A stretch of DNA of 5,485 bases. Source: Candidatus Bathyarchaeum sp. (GTDB lineage Archaea > Thermoproteota > Bathyarchaeia > Bathyarchaeales > Bathyarchaeaceae). The stretch covers positions 1 through 5,485 of the forward strand of contig SOJY01000035.1 of assembly GCA_004376385.1 (NCBI GenBank), in the 5' to 3' direction. Positions 1-5,173 of the stretch are shown one piece after another (position 1 is the stretch's first letter; each line of letters starts with the position of its first letter). The position numbers and the translations under genes are program-made. The notes beneath the pieces were generated by a model. It did not search any database. It saw only the letters and a program-made list of their open reading frames with translations, and was not told where the DNA came from.

Positions 1-71
1 CAAGATAACGCATAGACGACGGCAATAGAAATTAGAAAAATTGCTGAGATCATTCTCAACTTTGTACACAT
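1..71 (-). CDS. Partial gene with hydrophobic N-terminus, runs off left edge
   Basis: On the minus strand an open frame runs from an ATG at 71 (or the in-frame ATG at 53) off the window edge without a stop. From the second ATG it reads MISAIFLISIAVVYALS, a continuous hydrophobic run preceded by Lys and Arg (KLR). This is the form of a membrane anchor, a Sec signal, or the N-terminal helix of an archaeal pilin-like protein. Only about 17 to 23 residues are visible, so the family cannot be named. No strong ribosome binding site is seen; a weak TTGAGA lies directly before the second ATG. An AT-rich box near 112-121 could be its TATA element. The gene faces away from trm1's promoter and follows trm1 on the same strand. 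It could be a chance open frame, since the fragment is short. Confidence 0.4.
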   Translation of the reverse strand, partial: MCTKLRMISAIFLISIAVVYALS

Positions 72-92
72 GTTAAATTAAGATGGTGATTA

Positions 93-110
93 GATAACCT
101 TTTTCGTATC
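93..110. promoter_or_regulatory. Possible operator, GATAAC-TTTT-CGTATC type
   Basis: GATAACC, five T and CGTATC form an imperfect dyad (GATA/TATC ends). The element lies about 40 bp upstream of the internal ATG of the left-edge gene and just downstream of its candidate TATA box. A near-identical element, differing by one base and one T, is at 5125-5141 upstream of the right-edge exported gene. Regulator unknown; the operator role is inferred. Confidence 0.35.
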
Positions 111-141
111 TTCTTCTATAACAATCTTCTATGTTGTCATT

Positions 142-220
142 TGAAAGAAAACGGAATTTTAAAGGAATTGGCAGCTAGAGTGTACACCTAAACTGCATAC
201 CAACACAGTTCTTTGGAACT
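142..220 (-). terminator. Possible trm1 terminator region
   Basis: Reading on the minus strand, a small perfect hairpin (AGTTC/GAACT, 4-base loop, 207-220) follows the trm1 stop codon by 8 bases. Further on comes a T-rich stretch (CCGTTTTCTTTC, 142-153). Archaeal termination usually depends on T-rich stretches more than on hairpins. The tract is interrupted, so this is a weak call. Confidence 0.3.
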
Positions 221-228
221 TTATGCAC

Positions 229-1428
229 CTACGCCGTAAGTTTTGTCACGATTTCTCTTACTACACTTGCTGGAGCATCCGTTCTGAAGCCTCTGCTGTT
301 GAAATGCGTTAGAACTGCTTGGAAACCCTCTTTTCTTAATCTGTCAAGCACTTTCTTTTGGGGCGGAACTGGCAGATTCAGCTTATCGCAGATTTTATCC
401 ACGGTATAATAGGTGACCTGTGCCTCAGCCTCATTCTGGACAAGAGCTAGTATCTTGAGAATCCTCTTTTCCTGTCTCAAATTTCTTTCTTTTGCCTCCT
501 TTTCCATCAAGGAACAGAAGTTTTTGTCCGCAATTCTGCCGAGCCACAGGGGACCCGCAACACTCAACTTTGTTCCACAACTGGGGCAAGCACGTTTTAG
601 GGGAGAAGTTATTCCTGTAACTGTTTCTCTGTGAAAGCATGAGAAGCAGTGGAGGATATATCCCATCTGTTGTACGCTCTTGTCCGCTACTTTAGCGCCA
701 TACTTGACAACTGCGTAGGCTCGAACATAGTGGTCTATGCTGTGGCTGAACACGACCTTGACTCCTATTTCATGTTTTGCAGCCATCATGGTTAGGCATC
801 CTGCTACGAGGCGAACAGCCAGCTCGTGGCAATATTCTGTGCGCAGGGGAACTCCACCGTATTTTCGAAGACATGCTCGGGGATGAACCCCACATAATGG
901 AGCCATGTCTGTGGCGGTTAAAGCAAGCAAGCCACCGTTACGTAGAGATCGTATAGCAGAATCCATGTATGGCACAGGAGGTCCAAATGGGTCTATATCT
1001 ACGTAGTCGAACCGCTTTCTAGGCGCAGCATATCTGCTCAGGAAAAGGTTAGCGTCTTCGTTAGCCACCTCAACAAGGTCCGCTACATCGTTCAGTTCAG
1101 CATTGAAGCCTGCAACCTTAACAGCCTCTGGATTGATATCATTTAAAGCCACTTTTCGGACGCCCTTGACTTCCACAGCAAATCTTGCGCCTCGAAGTCC
1201 ACACCCAGTCAATGGCTCGCAAACCGAAAGTTCTCGCCCCAAAAGCTTTTGATGCGTTTGCAATACTAAAACTGCCAAATCTCTGTTCAGTTCCATAGTG
1301 GGATTGTAGAATACTGGCGCCTTAGACGGCGCGTAATCTGACGGCTTTTTGATGTAAGCACTCAGCTTGGGCACCACTACCTTGACTTTTCCTTCTTTTA
1401 TGGTCTCAGTAGGGAAACCAAAGCTCAA
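229..1428 (-). CDS. trm1: tRNA (guanine26-N2)-dimethyltransferase Trm1
   Basis: Class I SAM-dependent enzyme that methylates the exocyclic amine of G26 in tRNA to m2G and m2,2G; it acts in the cytoplasm. The 399-aa product matches archaeal Trm1 over its whole length, usually about 380-400 aa. Visible landmarks are FYNP at 40-43 followed by LNRD, the SAM-binding loop TGCGLRG at 74-80, the acidic DIN at 97-99, the catalytic DIDPFGPP at 144-151, the highly conserved ATDMAPLCG and HPRACLRKYGG at 172-192, CHE at 200-202, and the C-terminal THFNSRGFRTDAP at 374-386. A four-Cys zinc-ribbon (C261, C264, C281, C284) sits between catalytic and C-terminal domains. The start is a TTG: an in-frame stop lies two codons upstream, and GGAG stands 9 bases before the TTG. 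It diverges from the THEP1-like gene. Confidence 0.96.
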   Translation of the reverse strand: MSFGFPTETIKEGKVKVVVPKLSAYIKKPSDYAPSKAPVFYNPTMELNRDLAVLVLQTHQKLLGRELSVCEPLTGCGLRGARFAVEVKGVRKVALNDINPEAVKVAGFNAELNDVADLVEVANEDANLFLSRYAAPRKRFDYVDIDPFGPPVPYMDSAIRSLRNGGLLALTATDMAPLCGVHPRACLRKYGGVPLRTEYCHELAVRLVAGCLTMMAAKHEIGVKVVFSHSIDHYVRAYAVVKYGAKVADKSVQQMGYILHCFSCFHRETVTGITSPLKRACPSCGTKLSVAGPLWLGRIADKNFCSLMEKEAKERNLRQEKRILKILALVQNEAEAQVTYYTVDKICDKLNLPVPPQKKVLDRLRKEGFQAVLTHFNSRGFRTDAPASVVREIVTKLTA

Positions 1429-1437
1429 ACTTCATAA

Positions 1438-1441
1438 CTCC
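1438..1441 (-). promoter_or_regulatory. Ribosome binding site fixing the TTG start of trm1
   Basis: GGAG on the minus strand lies 9 bases before the TTG at 1428. An ATG in another frame at 1435 is only 2 bases from it and reaches a stop after nine codons. The TTG start is therefore preferred. Confidence 0.6.
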
Positions 1442-1457
1442 TGTGTATGCACTGAAG

Positions 1458-1484
1458 CTTTTATTATCACAACTAGATATTAGG
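1458..1484. promoter_or_regulatory. Divergent promoter region between trm1 and the THEP1-like gene
   Basis: The intergenic space of about 85 bp has two AT-rich boxes. On the plus strand CTTTTATTA (1458-1466) is placed to start a transcript near 1488-1490, giving a roughly 25-base leader for the CTG start at 1514. On the minus strand either the complement of the same box or AATATCT near 1476-1482 could serve trm1. The boxes are TATA-like by composition and spacing only. Confidence 0.4.
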
Positions 1485-1502
1485 GTTAGTCTAGCCAAAA
1501 GC

Positions 1503-1507
1503 GAGGG
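1503..1507 (+). promoter_or_regulatory. Ribosome binding site for the CTG start of the THEP1-like gene
   Basis: GAGGG lies 6 bases before the CTG at 1514, a normal archaeal spacing. No comparable purine run precedes the GTG at 1532. This supports the upstream CTG as the true start. Confidence 0.55.
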
Positions 1508-1513
1508 TTTAAG

Positions 1514-2053
1514 CTGAAGCGAATCATACTCGTGACCGGACCACCAGGAATTGGCAAAACAAGCGTACTCCGTCGAGCAGTACCGGAACTAAAGAACAGA
1601 GACTATGATGTCGGAGGCATGATCTGCCGTGAGGTCCGTGAAGGCGGATTACGAGTGGGCTTCGAGATCATGGATTTGTCCACTGGACAGAGAGGATGGT
1701 TAGCACACGTAAATCAGTCAACAGGCCCCAAAATAGGTAAGTATCGTGTTAACTTGACTGATCTTGATGTTATAGGAGCAGGCTCTATTCTTGATGCCCT
1801 TCAAAACGCGGATATACTGGCAGTAGACGAGATAGGTCCAATGGAGCTCCTGTCGCCAGCCTTCAGCAACGCCTTACTCAAAGCTGTAGAAAGCAGCAAA
1901 CCCCTGTTAGGAACAATCCATTACAGGCTAAGTAATTCTTTGGTTGACAGCATCAAAATGAGGGAAGACACAGAGATTCTTAAGGTAACGTACGAGAACC
2001 GCGAAAATCTTCAAAACCTGATTGTCGATAAGATAAGCGAATGTCTAATCTGA
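1514..2053 (+). CDS. THEP1-family nucleoside-triphosphatase (P-loop NTPase)
   Basis: Related to the thermophilic NTPase THEP1 and human NTPCR, which hydrolyse ATP, GTP and other NTPs to NDPs in vitro; the cellular role is unsettled. From the CTG the protein is 179 aa, the usual family length. It begins KRIILVTG, the first beta strand, running into Walker A GPPGIGKT at 9-16. Also visible are GGMICREVREGG (34-45), GFEIMDLSTG (49-58), the family's DEIGPMELLS Walker B block at 105-114, and TIHYR near 134-138, where relatives carry a conserved His. The first canonical start is a GTG at 1532, but using it would delete beta strand 1 and leave no ribosome binding site, so CTG is chosen; an in-frame stop at 1487 limits further extension. 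The nitroreductase gene follows after 38 bases with no terminator between, suggesting co-transcription. Confidence 0.9.
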   Translation: MKRIILVTGPPGIGKTSVLRRAVPELKNRDYDVGGMICREVREGGLRVGFEIMDLSTGQRGWLAHVNQSTGPKIGKYRVNLTDLDVIGAGSILDALQNADILAVDEIGPMELLSPAFSNALLKAVESSKPLLGTIHYRLSNSLVDSIKMREDTEILKVTYENRENLQNLIVDKISECLI

Positions 2054-2091
2054 TAACTTTTGAGGGCTCTAGAGACTGGGATGATGATTGA

Positions 2092-2679
2092 TTGGAAAAA
2101 AATTCTGTTTACATGAATATAAAGAGCAGGAGAACCGTCAGGAAATATCTTCAGACGGCAGTTCCAGAAGAAGTCTTGCTAAAATGCGTGGACGCTGCAA
2201 GACTTTCGCCTTCCGGAGCCAACATGCAACCCCTAAGTTACGTAATTGTTAACGACCAAAAGCTGCTGAAACCGGTCTTCAACACACTGAGCTTGGCTGG
2301 GTATCTACCAGATTATCGACCTAAAGAAGAAGAGATGCCAAAAGCCTACATTGTTATATTGGTCGACAATAAAATTGCCCGAACCCCCAATCACGACGCG
2401 GGCATAGCTGCAATGAGCATCTCCATGGTTGCTTATGACGAGGGATTAGGTTCATGCATTCTGGCATCAGTTGATAGAAAGAAACTGGGGGAAATATTGA
2501 ATGTGCCTGAGGGTCTTGCTATTGCGTTGGTGGTTGCTCTTGGTTATCCAGCAGAAAATCCGGTAGTGGAAACGGTGAAGGATGGAGACATAAAATATTG
2601 GCTTGATGAAAATGGAGTATTACATGTGCCCAAGAGGGACCTCCAAGACATAGTTAGATGGAACAATTGTCCGTTCTAG
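2092..2679 (+). CDS. Nitroreductase-family FMN oxidoreductase
   Basis: Flavoenzyme of the NfsB/FRase-like nitroreductase superfamily: cytoplasmic, usually a homodimer binding FMN and using NAD(P)H. Substrate cannot be told from sequence. The 195-aa product has the N-terminal FMN-phosphate motif SRRTVRKY at 12-19, SPSGANMQP at 39-47 at the flavin site, the long helix GIAAMSISMVAYDEGLGSC at 104-122, and the closing GYPAE at 151-155. The C-terminal tail IKYWLDENGVLHVPKRDL is typical of short archaeal members. The TTG at 2092 follows a stop codon directly (TGA at 2089) and retains the first helix. An ATG at residue 8 is possible but lacks a ribosome binding site. Upstream GGGATGATGA is only a modest match to a Shine-Dalgarno. 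Probably second gene of an operon with the NTPase. Confidence 0.9.
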   Translation: MEKNSVYMNIKSRRTVRKYLQTAVPEEVLLKCVDAARLSPSGANMQPLSYVIVNDQKLLKPVFNTLSLAGYLPDYRPKEEEMPKAYIVILVDNKIARTPNHDAGIAAMSISMVAYDEGLGSCILASVDRKKLGEILNVPEGLAIALVVALGYPAENPVVETVKDGDIKYWLDENGVLHVPKRDLQDIVRWNNCPF

Positions 2680-2696
2680 TGGCGAATTAGGATTTG

Positions 2697-2723
2697 GGCA
2701 CACGTTTTCTGGGAGAAAGTGCC
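2697..2723 (+). other. Composite hairpin after the nitroreductase stop
   Basis: GGCAC (2697-2701) pairs with GTGCC (2719-2723), and inside it TTTCT (2706-2710) pairs with AGAAA (2714-2718) around a GGG loop, leaving a 4-base bulge on one side. There are ten pairs in 27 bases. It could mark the 3' end of the operon transcript or protect it. No T tract follows, so it is not a clear terminator. Confidence 0.35.
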
Positions 2724-2731
2724 AAAGGCTT

Positions 2732-2740
2732 CATAAATAT
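2732..2740 (+). promoter_or_regulatory. TATA box of the GIY-YIG gene
   Basis: CATAAATAT lies about 25 bases before the expected transcription start near 2760-2763. It is preceded by the purine-rich CCAAAGG, which could be a BRE. The transcript would have a leader of about 10 bases carrying only the ribosome binding site. Confidence 0.55.
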
Positions 2741-2762
2741 GTCCTACCATATTATTTCTATT

Positions 2763-2767
2763 GGGAG
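2763..2767 (+). promoter_or_regulatory. Ribosome binding site choosing ATG 2773
   Basis: GGGAG stands 5 bases before ATG 2773. The in-frame TTG at 2761 would overlap this signal and coincide with the predicted transcript start. The ATG is therefore the better start. Confidence 0.6.
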
Positions 2768-2772
2768 ATAAG

Positions 2773-3519
2773 ATGCCAATTCAAGGTAAATTGTATCTAT
2801 GGGGAGAAAGAGCAAAAGGCGTTCCAGAAGAGACTGGTGTCTACGCTTTTTACGACAAAAACCGAGTTATACTCTACCTTGGCGGAAGTTCCAACCTTCG
2901 CGAAACCTTCACTCGCTATCTTGAAACAAACTTTTCTGATGATCCGCGTAAACGTGAGACCGTGTACTATCGAAGAATGGACACCATGAACTGGGACGAA
3001 ACAGTTAAGAATCTTCTGGACGAATATAAACAAGATTGTGGGGACATACCTAAATTGAATATTCCTTTAAAACAGGGAGAAAAAGTCACTCCCGAATGGG
3101 GATTCTACTTTTACGAAGCTTTCAACAAACCAGTCTTTGAGGCTGCCTTCAATCTGGATGATCTTAAGAAGAAGATGGTGAAAGTTCCAGTTGCTTCTCT
3201 AGAGTTTCATCAAAACAGAGGGGACTTTGCACGATGGATTCACGAGGTTTTCAAAGAAACTCAGTTGGCTGAACGAATCGCAAATATGTCCAGCACCGGC
3301 GAAGCCCTCAGACTAGAGCTGCTAAACGCTTTAGGTAACCCTGAAGTAGTTGAGTGCCCTGAATGTGAAACCCTGTCAAAGCCGACTAAGACGTGGCAGA
3401 TGGCTGGAAGGCCTAGTAAGGCTGGTGAAAGACTACAACTAACGATAGCGTTATACAAATGCGGAAACTGCGACAAAAGGTTCAGAAAGGTAATCAAGAA
3501 AGAGAAGATCAAAGCGTAA
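2773..3519 (+). CDS. GIY-YIG domain protein with C-terminal zinc-ribbon / Cren7-like segment
   Basis: A 248-aa protein with three recognisable parts. Residues about 15-100 resemble the UvrC-type GIY-YIG fold: GVY at 22-24, YLG at 35-37, then NLRETF, a Glu at 84 and PKLN at 93-96, with the Glu-to-Asn spacing of UvrC. The arginine expected after the YIG motif appears replaced by Thr45, so nuclease activity is doubtful. Residues about 135-190 hold SLEFHQNRGDF and W155, a pattern I tentatively link to the DUF5752-type archaeal domain. The C-terminus has CPEC (195-198) and CGNC (230-233) flanking TKTWQMAGRP and LQLTIALYKC, ending FRKVIKK. That stretch recalls Cren7, an archaeal chromatin protein. 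A DNA or RNA repair or binding role is inferred. It has its own TATA box, so it is probably transcribed alone. Confidence 0.8.
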   Translation: MPIQGKLYLWGERAKGVPEETGVYAFYDKNRVILYLGGSSNLRETFTRYLETNFSDDPRKRETVYYRRMDTMNWDETVKNLLDEYKQDCGDIPKLNIPLKQGEKVTPEWGFYFYEAFNKPVFEAAFNLDDLKKKMVKVPVASLEFHQNRGDFARWIHEVFKETQLAERIANMSSTGEALRLELLNALGNPEVVECPECETLSKPTKTWQMAGRPSKAGERLQLTIALYKCGNCDKRFRKVIKKEKIKA

Positions 3520-3520
3520 A

Positions 3521-3530
3521 GTTGTACAAC
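3521..3530. repeat. 10-bp perfect palindrome after the GIY-YIG gene
   Basis: GTTGTACAAC begins one base after the stop codon. It is perfectly self-complementary but too short and loopless to make a stable hairpin. No role can be assigned. Confidence 0.3.
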
Positions 3531-3561
3531 AGCTAGTTCAGCGAATTCCGTTTCTGTCTGT

Positions 3562-3620
3562 AGAGTGGGTGCTCTCCAAAAACTTTTTTTCCTTGTTTTC
3601 GGGATAAGCCTTCGTTTTTT
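3562..3620 (+). terminator. T-rich terminator of the GIY-YIG gene
   Basis: A weak hairpin (AGAG/CTCT, 3562-3575) is followed by seven T at 3584-3590, CCTTGTTTTC, and six T at 3615-3620. Runs of T on the coding strand after a stop codon are the main archaeal termination signal. Confidence 0.55.
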
Positions 3621-3635
3621 CGTTATTATTTTCAC

Positions 3636-3768
3636 TCTAAATCTGTTTTTATTCTAAATCTGAATATGAACAATTAACTTCGATTCATATTGCATCTTCA
3701 TATGACTTAAAACTCACTCTTGTTGTTTTTCTATCAGGCAAACTGAAGCACGGTATAACTAGGGGTTA
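3636..3768 (+). promoter_or_regulatory. Upstream region of the 69-aa gene: small repeats and candidate promoter
   Basis: TCTAAATCTG occurs twice (3636-3645 and 3653-3662). AATATGAA (3663-3670) and TTCATATT (3684-3691) form an 8-bp inverted repeat with a 13-base spacer, and TTCATAT recurs at 3697-3703. ACTTAAAACT (3705-3714) is a possible TATA box about 60 bases before the GTG start. AGGGG (3761-3765) could act as ribosome binding site, though only 3 bases from the start. These are composition-based guesses. Confidence 0.3.
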
Positions 3769-3978
3769 GTGGATTTTACAGAGAAATCAATCGTTCGTAG
3801 GCGACTAAAAAGTGAATTGAGTAGCATCCGACAGAGGATAGATGACGAAAGAAATCCTGTTACGAAAGCCAAGATGTTTAATGTTTACTGTCCCAAAAAT
3901 AGTTGTCAAGTGATGTGGGCCAACATAGAATGTGCTGTAAATTTGCCGAGCGCGAAAATAACAAGAAAAGTTGAATGA
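3769..3978 (+). CDS. Hypothetical small basic Cys-containing protein
   Basis: I do not recognise this 69-aa protein. It starts with GTG preceded by AGGGG at a short 3-base spacing. Residues 5-28 are strongly charged and likely helical (RRRLKSELSSIRQRIDDER), and the second half carries three Cys (41, 46, 55) in a CPKNSC motif and IEC. That could be a partial metal site, but it is one ligand short unless it dimerises or pairs with a partner. Its stop overlaps the start of the next gene in an ATGA (3975-3978), the classic arrangement for coupled translation, and that is the main reason to accept it as real. It may work with the membrane protein encoded next, which also has a Cys cluster. A chance open frame remains possible. 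Confidence 0.5.
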   Translation: MDFTEKSIVRRRLKSELSSIRQRIDDERNPVTKAKMFNVYCPKNSCQVMWANIECAVNLPSAKITRKVE

Positions 3979-4397
3979 CCATGTTGTTGTATTTGTTGAT
4001 GTTTGGTTTTTGGATTGCGTTAGCATCGTATGTCCTCTGGTTCCTCTTTAAGGCAAAAACTGTTCAGGCTTTAACCTTAGATGACTTGGCTTTAACTTGG
4101 AAGGTGCACAAAAACCAGAAAGGGTGCGCTGCATCGCGTATCCATAGCCTGATAAAAGAAGACGACGAAGTTGTTGGATTCAGGTGTGACTGTGGTTACA
4201 TGTTCATTCAGAAGCGCCTGATAACTCAAATGTCCCATGAAAGAAAAGCAACCACTAACAATACAAAAACAATTCCCAACTTATCTGAAAACAGGCTCTT
4301 TGAGGACCCACTCAAACGAGTCCACATGAATTCGTTTGCTTGTCATCCATTGAACCTGTTACAGGTTGCCGGAATGTCATTATGGCGCCAAAACTGA
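3975..4397 (+). CDS. Hypothetical single-span membrane protein with His/Cys cluster
   Basis: Unrecognised 140-aa protein. Residues 3-26 form one hydrophobic segment (LLYLLMFGFWIALASYVLWF) followed by KAK, predicting an outside N-terminus and a cytoplasmic remainder. Residues 41-83 look like a small folded domain with possible metal ligands: H46, C51, H57, C71 and C73 in GFRCDCGYMFIQKR, which recalls half of a zinc ribbon. Beyond residue about 86 the sequence is polar and of low order (Ser, Thr, Asn-rich) and may be a disordered tail. The ATG overlaps the preceding stop as ATGA, so the two genes are probably translated together. No enzyme motif is seen. A role in the membrane as a metal-dependent or binding accessory factor would be speculation. 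Confidence 0.6.
   Translation: MTMLLYLLMFGFWIALASYVLWFLFKAKTVQALTLDDLALTWKVHKNQKGCAASRIHSLIKEDDEVVGFRCDCGYMFIQKRLITQMSHERKATTNNTKTIPNLSENRLFEDPLKRVHMNSFACHPLNLLQVAGMSLWRQN
4313..4338. repeat. 7-bp inverted repeat inside the membrane protein gene
   Basis: CAAACGA (4313-4319) and TCGTTTG (4332-4338) are perfect complements around a 12-base spacer, with one further G-T pair inside. They fall in the part encoding the poorly ordered tail. It may be an mRNA hairpin near the 3' end or coincidence. Confidence 0.3.
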
Positions 4398-4421
4398 CGT
4401 GTATGTTAGAAATTAGACCTG

Positions 4422-4475
4422 TTTATTTATTCGCTAATAGTTTTCTAGAGGATTGTTTCACAAATGATAATTAAT
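4422..4475 (+). promoter_or_regulatory. Candidate TATA boxes of the Lrp-like gene
   Basis: TTTATTTA (4422-4429) would give a transcript start near 4450 and a leader of about 45 bases. A second AT-rich box, GATAATTAAT (4466-4475), would start a nearly leaderless transcript at about 4496. A third, CTTATTAC at 4509-4516, would suit a leaderless start at ATG 4535. Sequence alone cannot choose. Confidence 0.35.
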
Positions 4476-4495
4476 AGAACCGTCTAAAGGTCTTT

Positions 4496-5011
4496 ATGGG
4501 GTTGGCGCTTATTACTAGACATTCTAGTGCTACAATGACTTCTCTTCTATTGGAGCTTCTGAAGAATTCTAACAGAAGTGATAGGGAGCTAGCGAAGGTT
4601 CTGGGAGTTTCACAACCAACTGTATCAAGGATGAAAAAGCAACTTGTAACAGAAGGAACTGTGAAAGAGTTTTCTGTGATTCCAGATTTTGCTAAGATGG
4701 GATACAGGATTATGGCGATTTCTTGTGCTAAATTCAAAAAGATAATAACACGTGATGCGAATAAAAAAGCAATAAGCTGGCTGCATAAACAGCCAAACAT
4801 AATATTTGCCTCAAGAGCTCAGGGTCTGGGAATGAATGCTGTAGCGATAACTCTCCACAAGAGTTATGCAGAATATGCCAAGTTTACCAATGAAGTGGAG
4901 TCAGAATTTGCGGATCAGCTAGAGCACTATGATACAATGTTGATCGACCTTACGGCGCCAATTCTTAAACCGTTCTCGCTCAAATACTTGGCAAAACACC
5001 AAGAAACATAG
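4496..5011 (+). CDS. Lrp/AsnC-family transcriptional regulator
   Basis: DNA-binding protein of the feast/famine (Lrp/AsnC) type. Residues about 15-57 form a winged helix-turn-helix: helix 1 SLLLELLKNSN, then SDRELAKVLGVSQPTVSRMKKQL (28-50), with SQPTVSRMK as recognition helix, and a wing around EGTVKEFSV. The remaining 110 residues would be the effector or oligomerisation part, but they do not show a textbook RAM domain, so ligand and target are unknown. From ATG 4496 the protein is 171 aa, with AAAGGT a few bases upstream. ATG 4535 (residue 14) gives 158 aa, closer to usual Lrp N-termini, and frees a 15-bp palindrome to lie outside the coding region. The gene has its own promoter region and a T-rich terminator, so it is probably monocistronic. 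It may control itself or the exported-protein gene downstream. Confidence 0.82.
   Translation: MGLALITRHSSATMTSLLLELLKNSNRSDRELAKVLGVSQPTVSRMKKQLVTEGTVKEFSVIPDFAKMGYRIMAISCAKFKKIITRDANKKAISWLHKQPNIIFASRAQGLGMNAVAITLHKSYAEYAKFTNEVESEFADQLEHYDTMLIDLTAPILKPFSLKYLAKHQET
4514..4528. promoter_or_regulatory. 15-bp palindrome, possible autoregulatory operator
   Basis: ACTAGA and TCTAGT are perfect inverted arms around CAT. Length and symmetry suit the roughly 15-bp dyads bound by Lrp-type dimers. It lies inside codons 7-11 if translation starts at 4496, or just upstream of the start if ATG 4535 is used. Confidence 0.4.
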
Positions 5012-5021
5012 AGCATTAACC

Positions 5022-5028
5022 TTTTTTT
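5022..5028 (+). terminator. T tract terminating the Lrp-like gene
   Basis: Seven T begin 11 bases after the stop codon and are followed by CTTCGATTGTT. No stable hairpin precedes them, which is usual for archaeal termination. Confidence 0.55.
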
Positions 5029-5065
5029 CTTCGATTGTTACGAACCAAGCTTTCATCTAGTTTTG

Positions 5066-5135
5066 CATTTGATACGTTTTGTTTCGGTTCGTCAACATTG
5101 GTAGGGGTGAGACGCTTATCATTTGATAACGTTTT
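5066..5135. repeat. Direct repeat CATTTGATA(A)CGTTTT, two copies
   Basis: CATTTGATACGTTTT at 5066-5080 and CATTTGATAACGTTTT at 5120-5135 differ by one inserted A and start 54 bases apart. The second copy overlaps the inverted repeat at 5118-5168 and the GATAAC-TTTT-CGTATC element at 5125-5141, which is matched near the left edge at 93-110. They are candidate regulator sites upstream of the exported-protein gene. Confidence 0.4.
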
Positions 5136-5168
5136 CGTATCAATTAATAATGTTGTTAATCAAATGAT
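5118..5168. repeat. 10-bp perfect inverted repeat upstream of a TATA-like box
   Basis: ATCATTTGAT (5118-5127) and ATCAAATGAT (5159-5168) are exact complements, 31 bases apart. The right arm ends about 5 bases before the TATA-like box at 5174, where a bound protein would affect promoter access. A smaller hairpin, GATAACG/CGTATC with one bulged A, is nested at its left side. Confidence 0.5.
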
Positions 5169-5173
5169 TATGG

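Noticed and set aside
180..187. GTGTACAC palindrome, with TGTACAC also at 63-69
   Set aside because: Too short to separate from chance, and no clear relation to a promoter.
413..634. Plus-strand open frame of 73 codons inside trm1
   Set aside because: It is fully covered by the well-supported trm1 gene on the other strand, and its product shows no recognisable motif.
431..640. Second minus-strand frame of 69 codons within trm1
   Set aside because: Out-of-frame shadow of trm1, spanning conserved Trm1 sequence including the zinc ribbon.
2797..3033. Minus-strand frame of 78 codons
   Set aside because: Antisense to the GIY-YIG domain, whose conserved motifs show that the plus strand is the coding one.
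3261..3635. Minus-strand frame of 124 codons
   Set aside because: Antisense to the Cys-rich end of the GIY-YIG protein and begins in its T-rich terminator; no motif or promoter.
3805..4026. Minus-strand frame of 73 codons
   Set aside because: Lies opposite the coupled pair of plus-strand genes, whose ATGA overlap is better evidence of coding.
4471..4800. Minus-strand frame of 109 codons
   Set aside because: Antisense to the helix-turn-helix of the Lrp-like gene; its hydrophobic stretches are a by-product of that sequence.
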